Shown: one piece after another, positions 38,492 through 49,850 of the stretch | Layout of the letters: every line of letters begins with the position of its first letter | How positions within the stretch are numbered: position 1 is the first letter of the stretch | DNA from: Citrus sinensis | Lineage: Eukaryota > Streptophyta > Magnoliopsida > Sapindales > Rutaceae | DNA: 64,000 bases | Assembly: GCF_022201045.2 (NCBI RefSeq) | Contig: NC_068563.1 | Coordinates: forward strand, 24,897,001 to 24,961,000 | Reading direction: 5' to 3' | The notes under the pieces: model-generated | What the model saw: the letters and a program-made list of their open reading frames with translations, nothing else | The model's database searches: none | What the model was told of the DNA's origin: nothing | Position numbers and translations under genes: made by a program

Positions 38492-39881
38492 CATACTTTT
38501 TAAAAATCTAATTTCTTAACGTGTTGATTTTTTCAAGCAATAATAATACACTTTCAAATTATTTTCTAAAATTCATGTACGTCATGTGTTTGTTGCATGG
38601 CAAATTTTCAATAGATTGTTCTCACATCATTTGAAAGAAAAGTGTAACATTTCTCAGTATTGAATTTTTTTTTTTTTTTTGCCCTCCTTTCACTTTTTAG
38701 GTGTTTTTCGGAGCATATTAAAATTTATATTATTAAGACATGTTATTATTTTACCACCTAACTTTTTCTGACACATTACTTTACCACAAAAAAAAAATTT
38801 AATTATTTTTTACACTTAATTTTTTTTCATTTTACTACTAAACTATTAACTCTGTTAAGAAATTGTTGATGTCAAAAGTTTCAAGAATTTTAGTGTTAGC
38901 CAAAAGTATTATAATATTTTCAATTTTAATACTTTTATCAATTGATTATTTTAGATATATATATAAATAACCAATTGATAAAAGCATGATCTCTTTGTAT
39001 AAAAATATTTTTTTTTTATTTTTTTTAGTTTGGAAGATTAAATTTTATTTACATAGGTTAGGAGTAAAAGTAAACTTTCACTATAAATTCTATTAAAATT
39101 TCTATTACTCTTAATAGTTTGGTAGTAAAATGATAAAAATAAAAACAATAGGTGAAAGAAAGAATAATTGTAAAAAACAATAGTAATAAAGTGATATGTC
39201 AACAAAATTTAGGTGGTAAAAAAAATAATACCCTTTATAAAAAAAAAAATCATTTGGTAGCTGAAAACTATTTTCTTATCTCTATAATGTCCGAGTTTCC
39301 ATCATTGACATCTTAATTTCTAGCTAGGACAATTGATGAGCAAGAAAAACAGAGGCTGCTAATCCAAATTACACCATTTTATTAATTGCTAAACACATTA
39401 AATGATGTCTTCGAACATTTTAGCATTTATTGGTGCATATTGCATGTTAATTATGATTTAGACAAATTTAAATCATGCAACCAGATTCATATAATGCACA
39501 TGCCAAAGCCATGCCGAGATCTAACTTACAATTTCACTTTTCTCTTGTTTGATGTCTTAGGATTTAATTGAGTACCTTTCAAGCAATTTAATTTAGCTTG
39601 TCAACCAAATTCGAATCCTAAGACAGTAAACAATTTTTTGAAAAAAAAAATTGATTTGAACTTTACCCACCCCTCTACTTTTTAAAATAAAATAAAAATT
39701 AAAAATAACAGTATATTGAAAATTATAATAAAACAAAAATTAAAAAAAAAGTCCTATCATTTGAGATAGAATCTGTTGAAAATTATTTATAAAGTGTCTT
39801 GTACGAAATTGTCAAAAATAGTATTGGATTTTTATATTTCCTTCAACTTTTTTGGGTTGAAATATGAGAAGTGTAAAATTG
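38492..39881 (+). repeat. Segmental-duplication copy I, left part
   Basis: Non-coding sequence clearly repeated at 47.27-47.85, 49.87-50.41 and 54.31-55.14 kb. A shared landmark is TTTCTAGCTAGGACAATT followed by an ACAGAGGCTGCTAATCCA segment (here near 39319-39366). There is no gene inside. Confidence 0.75.
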
Positions 39882-40625
39882 AAATTTTAAAGGAAATTAT
39901 TTATTCACCAACTTTGTTTTGTCATATGTACATTTAACCACTACAAAATTTTGACATATTCTTTGGATCATCATTGCTTTTAAGCTTGTATCAATCAACT
40001 GCATTGACACTAAAAAATAACTATTTTACCCATAAATAAATTAAAAGATCATTTTATTCTATAAAATTTTGAAAAATAAAAATTATAATTGTAAAAATAC
40101 CCCTAAATTTAATGAAATAAATAAATCTCAAATGCAGTATGTGAATTTTTTATAATTATAATTTCATTTAAAAATTATCATGTTAATTTTTTGTAATTAT
40201 AATTATAGGGAAGTTTACAATAATTATAAGGAGCTTTTCTCTTCATGTTAATTTTTGTAAACTTCCCTATACTTAATTTAATTATAAAAATTAAATGAAA
40301 TTGTTATTACAAAAAATTATAATTATAAAGGTGTTAATTTTTTATAATTATAGTTTCATTAAAAAATTATCATCTTAGATTTTGAGATTTATTTATTTTA
40401 TTGAATTTAGGGGTATTCTTATAATTTTTTACTTTTTAAAATTTTGTAGAATAAAATAGTTTTTTAATTTATTTAGGGGTCAAATGGTTATTTTTAGTGT
40501 TAAAGTGGTTAATTAATATAAGTTTAGAAACAAATATGATGAAAAGAACATGTCAAAATTTTATGATACTTAAATATACTTATGACAAAATAAAAGTGGT
40601 GAAAAAATAATTTCTCAAATTTTAA
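39882..40625. mobile_element. Mutator-like MITE with about 240-bp inverted repeats
   Basis: The element (39891-40616) folds almost end to end: the left arm to about 40135 and the right arm from about 40372 match in reverse complement with few differences. AAATTTTAA flanks both ends (39882-39890, 40617-40625), a 9-bp target duplication. The paralogous segment near 47905-47915 has a single uninterrupted copy of the same flank (TTGAAATTTTAAATAAC), which confirms the insertion boundaries. It has no coding capacity. Confidence 0.88.
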
Positions 40626-40689
40626 ATAACTTTCGAGGTAACTTAATAGTTTAATGCACAGCTTAGGGGAAAAAAAAATTGCTGAGTTG

Positions 40690-40741
40690 CCAAAGCCTAA
40701 CTGCCAAAGTATTTGGTTACACCTTGGCAGTTAGGCTTTGG
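40690..40741. repeat. Perfect 18-bp inverted repeat (hairpin)
   Basis: CCAAAGCCTAACTGCCAA (40690-40707) and its exact reverse complement (40724-40741) are separated by 16 bases. The left arm has no counterpart in the paralogous segment near 47.96 kb, so the arm was added after the duplication. Confidence 0.85.
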
Positions 40742-41173
40742 TAGCCCAACTGCCCCATATCAATAGCAAATTGGAACTAAGACATGATTTAAAATGGGTC
40801 TTGCAACACATTATAAGCATGATTTATAATGTGTATAGTAAACTTCAATTTACCCCTTATCTAGGATGATAGTCTTTAATTTATTTTTTAGAAATGTGAA
40901 GATATCAATTTGCTATCATTTAATGTTAAGAAGATTAGGGGAAAAAAAGGGTCATCAATGTGCCCAGTTTACCATCATCTTCTACATAAAAATGGGAAAT
41001 TAATTGAAATTTTTATTTTTTTGAGAGAGAAATTAAATATTGCCATTCTATTTAGGGGGTGAATTAAAGTATACCCATCTTTTAAATCCTAAGAATATTG
41101 TATAATGCAAAAGCTTTAATTAATGAGAGAATCTTTTAGTGGGAGAAAGTTTGGATTGATGTTTATAATTAAA

Positions 41174-42471
41174 CTAGGAAATACAACCGCACTTTGTGCG
41201 GTTTTAAAAAAAAAATTACTATTATCTTTTTTTTATTACTTTGTATTTGATGAAACTGATAAAAAATATGATTTTTTTAAAAAAAATGGCGCAACTTTAT
41301 AACACTAATGTTATTTATGAAAGTTAATTATTTTTTTATTAACATTAAAAATATATATTAATGTGTATAGTTATTGTAGACAACGTTTTCATCAATAAAA
41401 ATTATGTTCACACTAATCAACTCTCTATTTTTCTTTGTATTAACATACTCCCACATATTACAAAGTCTAACCCTTATCATCCAACTATCTTTATCATTGT
41501 TTAACTCACGAAGAAAAGAGTACTCCATGAAGCACACAATACTAAAAATTTAAATAAGTCAAAAAATAAAAACACAAGAACATTTCTAAAGAGGATGTTG
41601 GTTAAATAATTAAAAAAATCCAAACATAACAAATCTTAAATGCTTAATATTTATAGAGTTTGAAAAAGCCAAAAGACACTAAATAAAAGGTTGCATAATT
41701 AAATATGAGATTATGACATTAAAATTAGGTCATAGTGGCATTGGTGAGGGAAGATGAAGGAACTTTCCTTCCTATATTAATTAGTTGATTAATTTTAAAC
41801 TACTAAAGTTTAGTTGTTGGTTTAATAAAATAAATGAATGTTTCAAAACTTATAATTAATTTATTATTTATGGTTACATATTGTTGAATTTAAATAGAAA
41901 GAGGAAGAGACATGTAATCTTTTGCAATCTATTAATTATTTTCTATTTTTAATATTTTGTAATGTAATTATTTTTTAATCTCAACCAATATATTAGATAA
42001 TAAAGAATATAAAAATATGAGAAATAATAATGCCACAAATCTTAACTACTTAATATTTATAGAGTTTGAAGAAGCCAAAGGTACTAAACAAAAGGTTGCA
42101 TAATTAAAAATGAGATTATAGCATTAAAATTAGACCCTAATGGCATTGTTGAGGGAAGATGAAGGAACATTCCTTCCTATATTAATTAATTGATATATTT
42201 AAGCCACTAAAATTTAATTGTTGGCATAATAAAATAAATAAATGTTTCAAAATTTATAATTAATTATTATTAATGGTTACATATTATTGAATTTAAATAG
42301 AAAGAGGAAGAGACATGTAATATTTTATAATCTAATAATTATTTTCTATTTTAATATTTTGTAATGTAATTATTTTTTAATTTCAACTAATTTATTAGAT
42401 AATAGAAAATATGAAATGATGAGAAATGGTGATGTCACATCACCTCTTGTAGTCCCAACTTTATATATATA
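41174..42471 (-). mobile_element. Non-autonomous Helitron (first of two abutting)
   Basis: On the minus strand the 3' end is CTAG at 41177-41174, preceded by a perfect hairpin (arms ACCGCAC 41186-41192 and GTGCGGT 41196-41202). A T follows the CTAG, as expected for insertion between A and T. The 5' end is a TATA-rich run then AAAGTTGGGACT, next to the second Helitron, and its terminal TC is not clear. It holds two copies of the 440-bp sub-repeat and no Rep/helicase gene. Confidence 0.75.
41584..42470 (+). repeat. Two tandem copies of a ~440-bp Helitron sub-repeat
   Basis: Units at 41584-42031 and 42033-42470 share TTTATAGAGTTTGAAGAAGC-type starts, an AAAAGGTTGCATAATTAAA segment and an ACATGTAATCTTTTGCAATC-like segment in the same order. 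They are non-coding. Confidence 0.8.
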
Positions 42472-42499
42472 CTAGGAAATAGAATCGCGCTTCGCGCAG

Positions 42500-43495
42500 T
42501 TTAAAAGACAAATTCCGCATAAATAATTTTAATATGATTTTAATCAAATTATTCTTTCATCAAATTTAACTACCCTCTATTTTTTTAATAATTTACTTAT
42601 AATACTTCTTTCTCTCTCTCTCAATAATAATGATATAAAAAGTAGTATAACATTATTTGAAGAAGGTGAAGTCACTTCTCAATATTGAAAAGAAAGAATA
42701 ATAATCTTGTTCAAAGAATAAGAATCTCGTTTTTAAGAGCCTTTTAGAACTCTTAAAGCAGTACCAAAAGTTCGAATGAAAGTGTCATCCTCTCTCTTCA
42801 ATATTAAACAATGAGAAGTGTTGTTTCCTTTGAAAAACCTTAGTTGGAGCCTTTAAGATAATATTATATTGTTATTTTTTTAAATCTCATTATTATAAAA
42901 CAGAAATAAGTGCTATAATTGCTATTGTCTTGATGGAAGAAATTTATTTTTTATTTGAAGAGTTTTTTGAAAGAGTGTTTACTTTTTCACTCTTCTATTT
43001 TCCACATAAATAAATAAATAAGCATTTAAAAAAAATAAAATCATTAGAGTAATACTCTTATTAATGTGACTCTTCAAATAAGAAGATTTAAGATGTTTTG
43101 TTCTAACTCAAATATTTTACCACTAAAACCACTTGTTCGGTGCTGAGTGTGTGTCCAAGAGTAAAGCTACCATTCTTTCCCAAGTTGAAATTACACCGTG
43201 ATTTTCTCCAATTGTATTTTCCCAACTTTATTTGACCTGAAGAGTGAAAAATTTCTTCCCAATGGGGGAGCTCGAAAACATTAAGATTCGCAAAATCTAT
43301 GAGCAACTTGTCCTAATAATCATATGGCCCGTCATTAATTACATTGGGTTTCATTTTTCTTTCGATAGTCGTGTAATGATAATACGCAGGACACTTGGGA
43401 AAGAGCGGCACACAAGTTTGTGAATTCACGCACTCATGCTCTCTTGAGTCTTGTCATTCAATGTTTGACTTCTTAAAGCACCAACGTCAGTCAAG
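42500..43495. other. Helitron interior of unknown origin
   Basis: This is one kilobase of the second Helitron between its 3' hairpin and the P450 piece. A 67-codon minus-strand frame at 43103-43306 is GC-richer than its surroundings and might be another captured exon, but I do not recognise it. Confidence 0.35.
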
Positions 43496-43616
43496 TCCCA
43501 GAAAGAAGAGCCTGCAATGGATTCTTAATTTTTAAATGCGTAATAATACTAATAATAATAAGGTGAGTTATGTTCTTATCTAATTCTAGGAGAAAGAAGA
43601 GCCTGCAATGGATTCT
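43496..43616. repeat. 27-bp direct repeat at the P450 fragment end
   Basis: GAAAGAAGAGCCTGCAATGG plus seven further bases occurs at about 43500-43526 and again at about 43590-43616. It encodes the KNPLQALLS end of the P450 in reverse. The outer copy sits between the fragment and the Helitron body, which suggests template switching during capture or repair. Confidence 0.7.
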
Positions 43617-44095
43617 TCATCACAACGGTAAACTCTTGCTTCTCAGTCAAATCAACCTCATCACCATCCACAGCCTTCCACTTAAAATTCCAAACCAAAT
43701 TAGCCACAAAATACTCCAAATGCAGCATAGCCAAACCGAAACCGGGGCAGATTCTCCTGCCAGTTCCAAATGGCATCATCTTAATTTCCCTACTCCCCGT
43801 TATGTCAAAATCTTGATCATGATCATTCAAAAACCTCTCGGGCTTAAATCCCATTGGATCCTCCCAAACTTTCGGATCCCAACCCATGTTGCCCACCATG
43901 AAATTCACACTCCCGTCCTTTGGTATCACATACTTATCATCAAGCACGAAATCCTCTGTCACAGCATGTGGCAACACGAAATGCCATGGCGGGTGCCTCC
44001 TCAGTCCCTCTAAAATCACTGCTTTCAGATACGGCATCTTCTGCAACTCCTCTGATTTCCGTATAAACCTTCTCTTGAACGTGCGGGTGCTTCAC
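43576..44095 (-). pseudogene. Cytochrome P450 C-terminal fragment, CYP89A-like
   Basis: This is the haem-binding third of a membrane P450 monooxygenase. Read from 44095 down, [12 protein letters not shown] is followed by a deletion of about 12 codons with a frame change. An uninterrupted 150-residue frame follows with [14 protein letters not shown] (the ExxR motif), [38 protein letters not shown] and the haem loop [15 protein letters not shown] with its cysteine ligand. It ends at LLSPRIR and a stop at 43576. The N-terminal two-thirds (membrane anchor, I helix) is absent. The motifs are well kept, so capture is not ancient. It lies wholly inside a Helitron. The CYP89A call rests on phrase similarity and could be a sister family. 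Confidence 0.85.
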
Positions 44096-44207
44096 CAGAT
44101 TGCCATTCGATGTTTGACTTTTTCAAACTCTATATTTTTTAATGTTCGGTTTTTTTTATTAGAATAATTTGCATGAGCAGTATCATTACTTATTATATAG
44201 TAATGGC

Positions 44208-44987
44208 ATTTCTAAAGAGGATGTTGGTTAAATAATATAAAAAAAGCATAAGAAATCTTAAATACTTAATGTTTATAGAGTTTGAAGAAGCCAAAAGACA
44301 CTAAAAAAAAGGTTGCATAATTAAATATGAGATTATCGCATTAAAATTAGGCCCTAGTGGCATTGGTGAGAGAAGATGAAGGAACTTTCCTTCTTATATT
44401 AATTATTTGATATATTTTAAACCAATAAAGTTTAATTGTTGGCTTAATAAAATAAATGAATATTTCAAAACTTATAATTAATTATTATTAATGGTTACAT
44501 ATTGTTAAATATAAATAGAAAGAGAAAGAGACATGTAATCTTTTGTAATCTAATAATTGTTTTCTATTTTTAATATTTTGTAATGTAATTATTTTTTAAT
44601 CTTAACCAATATATTAGATAATAGAGAACATAAAAAGATGAGAAATAATGATGCCACAAATCTTAACTACTTAATATTTATAGAGTTTGAAGAAGCCAAA
44701 AGGCACTAAACAAAAGGTTGCATAATTAAATATGAGATTATGACATTAAAATTAGGCCCTAATGGCATTGTTGAGGGAAGATGAAAAAACATTCCTTCCT
44801 ATATTAATTAATTATTGAATTTAAATAGAAAGAGGAAGAGACATGTAATCTTTTGCAATCTAATAATTATTTTTTATTTTTAATATTTTGTAATGTAATT
44901 ATTTTGTTAATCTCAATCAATTTATTAGAAAATAGAGAATACAAGAAGATGAGAAATGGTGATGCCACATCACCTCCTCTAGTCTCA

Positions 44988-45027
<40 letters not shown>

Positions 45028-45820
45028 TATATATAGATAGATTAGTTGATGTATTTTAAGGCACTAAAATTTAATTGATAGCATAATAAAATTTGAAGAA
45101 GCCAAAAGGCACTCAACAAAAGGTTGCATAATTAAATATGAGATTATGACATTAAAATTAGGCCCTAGTGGCATTGTTGAGGGAAGATGAAAGAACCTCT
45201 CTTCCTATGTTAATTAATTCATGTATTTGAAGCCACTAAAGTTTAATTGCTAGCATAATAAAATAAATGAATGTTTCAAAAGACTTATAATTAATTATTA
45301 TTAATGGTTACATATTGTTGGATTTAAATAGAAAGAGGAAGAAATATGTACAAAGAATAACCACCAATATTTTAGATATTTTAGATAATAGAGAATATAA
45401 AAAGATGAGGTTGAGGGGAGATGAAAGAACCTCTCTTCCTATGTTAATTAAGTGGTGTATTTTAAGGCACTAAAGTTTAATTGATAGCATAATAAATTTT
45501 GAAGAAGCCAAAAGACACTCAACAAAAGGTTGCATAATTAAATATGAGATTATGGCATTAAAATTATGCCTTAGTGGCATTGTTGAGGGAAAATGAAAGA
45601 ACCTCTCTTCCTATGTTAATTAATTCATGTATTTTAGGCCACTAAAGTTTAATTGGTAGAATAATAAAATAAATAAATGTTTCAAAAGACTTATAATTAA
45701 TTATTATTAATGATTACATATTGTTGAATTTAACTAGAAAGAGAAAAAAAGTACAAAGAATATCCACCAATATTTTAGATATTTTAGATAATAGAAAATA
45801 TAAAAAGATGAGTAATGATA
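44208..45820 (+). repeat. Four further copies of the ~440-bp Helitron sub-repeat
   Basis: Units lie at about 44208-44655, 44656-44995 (missing about 110 bp in the middle), 45090-45405 and 45495-45815. The last two are shortened and share GGTTGCATAATTAAATATGA. The order of motifs is the same as in the pair at 41.6-42.5 kb. They are non-coding. Confidence 0.8.
44990..45023. repeat. TA microsatellite
   Basis: About 17 TA units, inside the sub-repeat array, at a spot that corresponds to the 5' TATA-rich terminus of the Helitrons. It may mark an internalised old end. Confidence 0.85.
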
Positions 45821-46005
45821 TATATTAATAAAGTTATTATTTATTAAATGAGTTAAATACAATCAAATTAATTATGAGAAGAGGAAAAGTCAAATCTTAA
45901 AAAAAAATTCTCTATTTATTAGATAATAGAGAATATACAAAGAAGCGAAATAGTGATGCCACATCACATCCTCAAGTCTCAACTTTATATATATATATAT
46001 ATAGA

Positions 46006-47230
46006 TAAGGAAACTACAAGTACGAATTCATATGATTTTTATTAATTATAGTGCGGGTTAGATTTCTATGATTTACATTCATAGGGACTGGCCTAAATAA
46101 TTTCTATTATAATACAATTCTATCCCTAAAGGAAGATTTTCTACCTCTACAATTTAATTTGGGAAGAAAATATATACATAATTGTAGACAAATTACACTG
46201 TAATGTTGGGATTGTGAGATCGCAATAATTTAATTCAATGATATCTTTGTCCTTATCGTATATGATCGACCTCTTATAAGATTCTCAAAATTAATTGGTG
46301 GAGTAGCGGTGGCCTGAGTGGTCACACATGACCGCAATTGATAAGACAAGATTATATTCGACTACAGGAAACGCAAAAGCAGTGATTTGCTTCTAGAAGA
46401 TTGTTGGGAAGTTAGGAGTCCAAACTTAATGATATGGTGAAAAAAATTTGATAATTTGAAGATTAACAGATTCATTAATAGTTTATTTTCAATGCAGTCC
46501 TGGTATCAAACGGGACACTCTCGTCATCTAAATTTAGTTTAAAATGTAAAATTATTTCAAAAGTGAAAATACCCAATTCATACTAAACTAAAATAAAATT
46601 TAATTTAAGCTAGATCAATCAGTAAAATCTATTCATAATCGGTGCTTAAAATACAAATACGAAATAAATGTCATCCCTTATCTCTATGGGATTAAAAATT
46701 TGGAACCAACCGGATGAATAATACCAAGATATCAAATCCCATGAATTGAGTCAAGTAGTGCTGAAAATCCAATTAATCGTAAGGCTAAGCACAGAGAAAT
46801 AAACTTCCAAACCTCTCTACTATTCCTACCATAACTTTCACAAAAGGAAAATGATAGTTTTTATGTGATCAAAAAAGGAAAATATATTTCTCAATTAGCT
46901 GTATGTATCACGATTGCTCTTATAATTTCAGATTTGAACTCATACTCGTTACATCGTAATTCATTTGTGGTGGTAATTTTGTTTCTGCTGGTTGAATAAA
47001 ATTTCAACTTCAAAATAAAAACGTACCATAAAGTGTTTCTTATATAGATATATTGCTTCATCTTACATAGTTCTTGCGACCACAAATCTAAGAGATTTTG
47101 GTAACTCACAATATTAGTACCTTCTCTCTACACGACTGGTATCAATCAGCAAAGACGAGTAATATTTTTAGTCATTAATTTCAAGCGAACGGTTAAAGTA
47201 TGGATGGCCAAAAAATGGAGCGCGTTCCTC
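46006..47230 (+). repeat. Segmental-duplication copy I, right part
   Basis: It continues copy I on the far side of the Helitrons. AAACTACAAGTAC (46011) and an AATTTTGTTTCTGCTGG segment (about 46975) recur at 49478 and about 49595 in copy II, which lacks most of the sequence between. A reading frame at 46891-47109 is not protein-like. Confidence 0.7.
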
Positions 47231-48157
47231 CATTTGGTAGCTCAAATCATTTGATGAAGTGATGTGCCAACAAAGGTTAGGTGGTAAAAAAGAAAAAAAA
47301 AACTTTAAAAAAATCATTTGCTAGCTCGATACTATTTTCTTATCTCTATAATGTTCAAATTTCCCATCACTGACATCTTAATTTCTAGCTAGGACAATTG
47401 ATGAGCAAGAAAAACAGAGGCTGCTAATCCAAATTACACCATTTTATAGTTTGCTAAACCAATTAAACGACGTCTTGGAACATTTTTAGCGTTTATTGTT
47501 CCATATTGCATGTGAATTATGATTTAGACAAACTTAAATCATGCAAACAGATTCACATAATGCACATGCCAAGCCATCCCAAGATCTAACTTACAATTTT
47601 ACTTTTCTCTTATTTGATGTACTACGACTTAATTGAGTGATTTTGAAGCAATTTAATTTGTCTTGTCAGCCAAATTCGAATCTTAAAAAAGTAAGAATTA
47701 AAAAAAAAATTGATTTGACCTTTACCCACCCCTCTTATCTTTTAAAATGGAATAAAAGTTAAAAAAAAAATTAACATCATTTTGAGATAGAACCTCTTGA
47801 AAATTATTTATAAGGCTTTTTATATAACTTGTCAAAAATAATGTTGAAGTTTCATATTTCTTTCAATTTTTTTGGGGTTAAGGTATGATGAGGGTAAAAT
47901 TGAAATTTTAAATAACATACAAGAGTAATTTAATGATCTAAATTACTAAAACCAAGCTACAATGTGTAACTAAACACCTCGACAGTTGGACTTCAACAGC
48001 CCAGCTGCTGCAAATTAGTCACAAATAGTGTCTAAAGCATAATTTAATATGGGCCTTGCAACACATTCAAAGCGTGATTCATTATGTTTCTATTAAGAAT
48101 AAACTTCAATTTGCCCCCAATTATAATTTTTAATTTATCTCTTAAAAGTATGAAAAC

Positions 48158-49214
48158 ATCAATTTGGGTGTGGATATTTCCACCCCACTATTTTTATAAA
48201 CCCACCACACCTTCATAAAATAATTACAATAAGTTCACATTATTTTATAGAATTATAAATTAATAATAAGTTTGAATAATTAATTAATTAAATCATTCTT
48301 ATAATTTTTTTTCTTACTTTGTCTTTTAACAATCTTTAACAATTTAAGGTTGCTTTAAGATAAGTTTTATGTTAACTAATTTACCCTTATGATATAAAAT
48401 AACCAAATTACTCTTAGAAATATATATTATTGTAACTATTTGTTTAGGCATTTAGTTTTATGTTTTATAATCTAATATGTTTTATATAAAATTTAATAAT
48501 TTTCAATACTCCAGATGTCCTAATTACATCTCGTTAGTTTAGTGGAATATTAATAATTATACTAAAAAAGTGCTATTTATACATCATTAAAATAAAAAAA
48601 TTATAGAAATTTATTAAAGTTAATATAATTCTTATAATTGTTTTTCTTACTTTATCTTTTAACAATCTTTAACAATTTAAGGTTGCTTTAAGATAAGTTT
48701 AATTTAACTAATTTACCCTAATAATATAAAATAACCAAATTACCCTAAGAAACATATATGTTATTGTAACTAATTGTTTAGACATTTAGTTTTTATGTTT
48801 TATAATCTAATATGTTTTATATAAAATTTAATAATTTTCAATACTCCAGATGTCCTAATTACGTCTCGTTAGTTTAGTGGAATATTAATGATCATACTAA
48901 AAAAGTACTACTTATACATCATTAAAATATACAAAAAAAATTGTATAAAAATTTATTAAAGTTAAAGTAAATTTTTAGATATTTTTGGTACTTTTACCTT
49001 ATGAGGTTAGAATAATTATATTAATTTATCTTAAAACAACCTTATTGATAAAATATAATAAAAAACCTAGTCTCATAAAAAAAATTAATGAATATGGATT
49101 TAATTGGTTAAATTTTTAAATTTCTTCTTAATTTAAATTTTCAAAAAAATAATGTGCACTTGTTGTAATTTTTTTTTTAAAATTGGGGTGGAAATATCAC
49201 CACCCCATCAATTT
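48158..49214. mobile_element. hAT-like non-autonomous element, 8-bp target duplication
   Basis: Inverted ends share GATATTTCCACCCCA with a G-rich start (48166 onward; reversed from 49206). ATCAATTT flanks both sides (48158-48165, 49207-49214). The paralogous site in copy I near 40903-40912 reads ATATCAATTTGC without an insert. The interior is AT-rich and dominated by a direct duplication of about 333 bp. Confidence 0.8.
48300..48960 (+). repeat. 333-bp tandem duplication inside the hAT-like element
   Basis: Two head-to-tail copies (about 48300-48632 and 48633-48960) are nearly identical; both contain CAATACTCCAGATGTCCTAA and CTCGTTAGTTTAGTGGAATA. They are non-coding. Confidence 0.85.
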
Positions 49215-49286
49215 ACTTCATTTACTGTTAATAAGATAGAAAAAAATTATCAATATACCCTCAATTACTATCATCTTCTAAAAAAA

Positions 49287-49304
49287 GAGAGAGAGAGAGA
49301 GAGA
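49287..49304. repeat. GA microsatellite
   Basis: A short GA run within segmental copy II. Confidence 0.8.
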
Positions 49305-49850
49305 TCAATTGAAATTTTCATATTTTTAGAAAATAAATTGAATATTGTCATTCTATTTAAAAAATGAATTAAAGTTTACTGTTTGTTAAATTCTAACCAT
49401 ATTGTATAATGCAAAAGCAGTAATTAATGAGAGAATTTCTCAGTGGAAGAAAGTTTATATTGACGTTCATAATTAGAAAACTACAAGTACTAACGTATAT
49501 GATTTTTATTAATTATAATGCGGGTTAGAAAATATATACACAATTGGGTTCCAAAACACGGTTGCGACTAGCAATTCATTTGTTGGAGTAATTTTGTTTC
49601 TGCTGGTTGAATAAAATTTCAACTTCAAAAAAAAAATGTACAATAAATTTTATCTAATATAAATATATTGCTTCATCTTACATACCTCTTAATGACCATG
49701 ACCACAAATCTAAGAGATTTTTTATTTTTTCTCTCTACACAAGACTGGTATCAATTACCAAAGCCGAGTAATAGTTTTAGTCATTAAATATCATTAATTT
49801 CAAACGAACGGTGAAAGTGTAAATGGCCAAAAAATGGAGTACGTTCCTCC

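Larger units (their letters stand above)
42472..46005 (-). mobile_element. Non-autonomous Helitron carrying a P450 fragment
   Basis: On the minus strand it begins TCTATATA at 46005 with A before it and ends CTAG at 42475-42472 with T after it, giving the A-T insertion rule. A GC hairpin (around 42486-42498, CGCGCTTCGCGC) lies just inside the 3' end. The interior has a CYP89-like gene fragment (43.5-44.1 kb) and four copies of the 440-bp sub-repeat. Rep/helicase is absent, so movement would depend on another element. The boundaries agree with an uninterrupted paralogous site near 49.47 kb. Confidence 0.78.
47231..49850 (+). repeat. Segmental-duplication copy II
   Basis: Non-coding copy of the 38.5-47.2 kb unit without the Mutator-like MITE and the Helitrons, but with the hAT-like element at 48.17 kb. 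It ends where TTTGGTAGCTCAAAT starts the next copy. Confidence 0.75.

Noticed and set aside
43576..44046. Functional P450 gene
   Set aside because: Only the last third is present, with a deletion and frame change upstream of the ExxR region, inside a Helitron.
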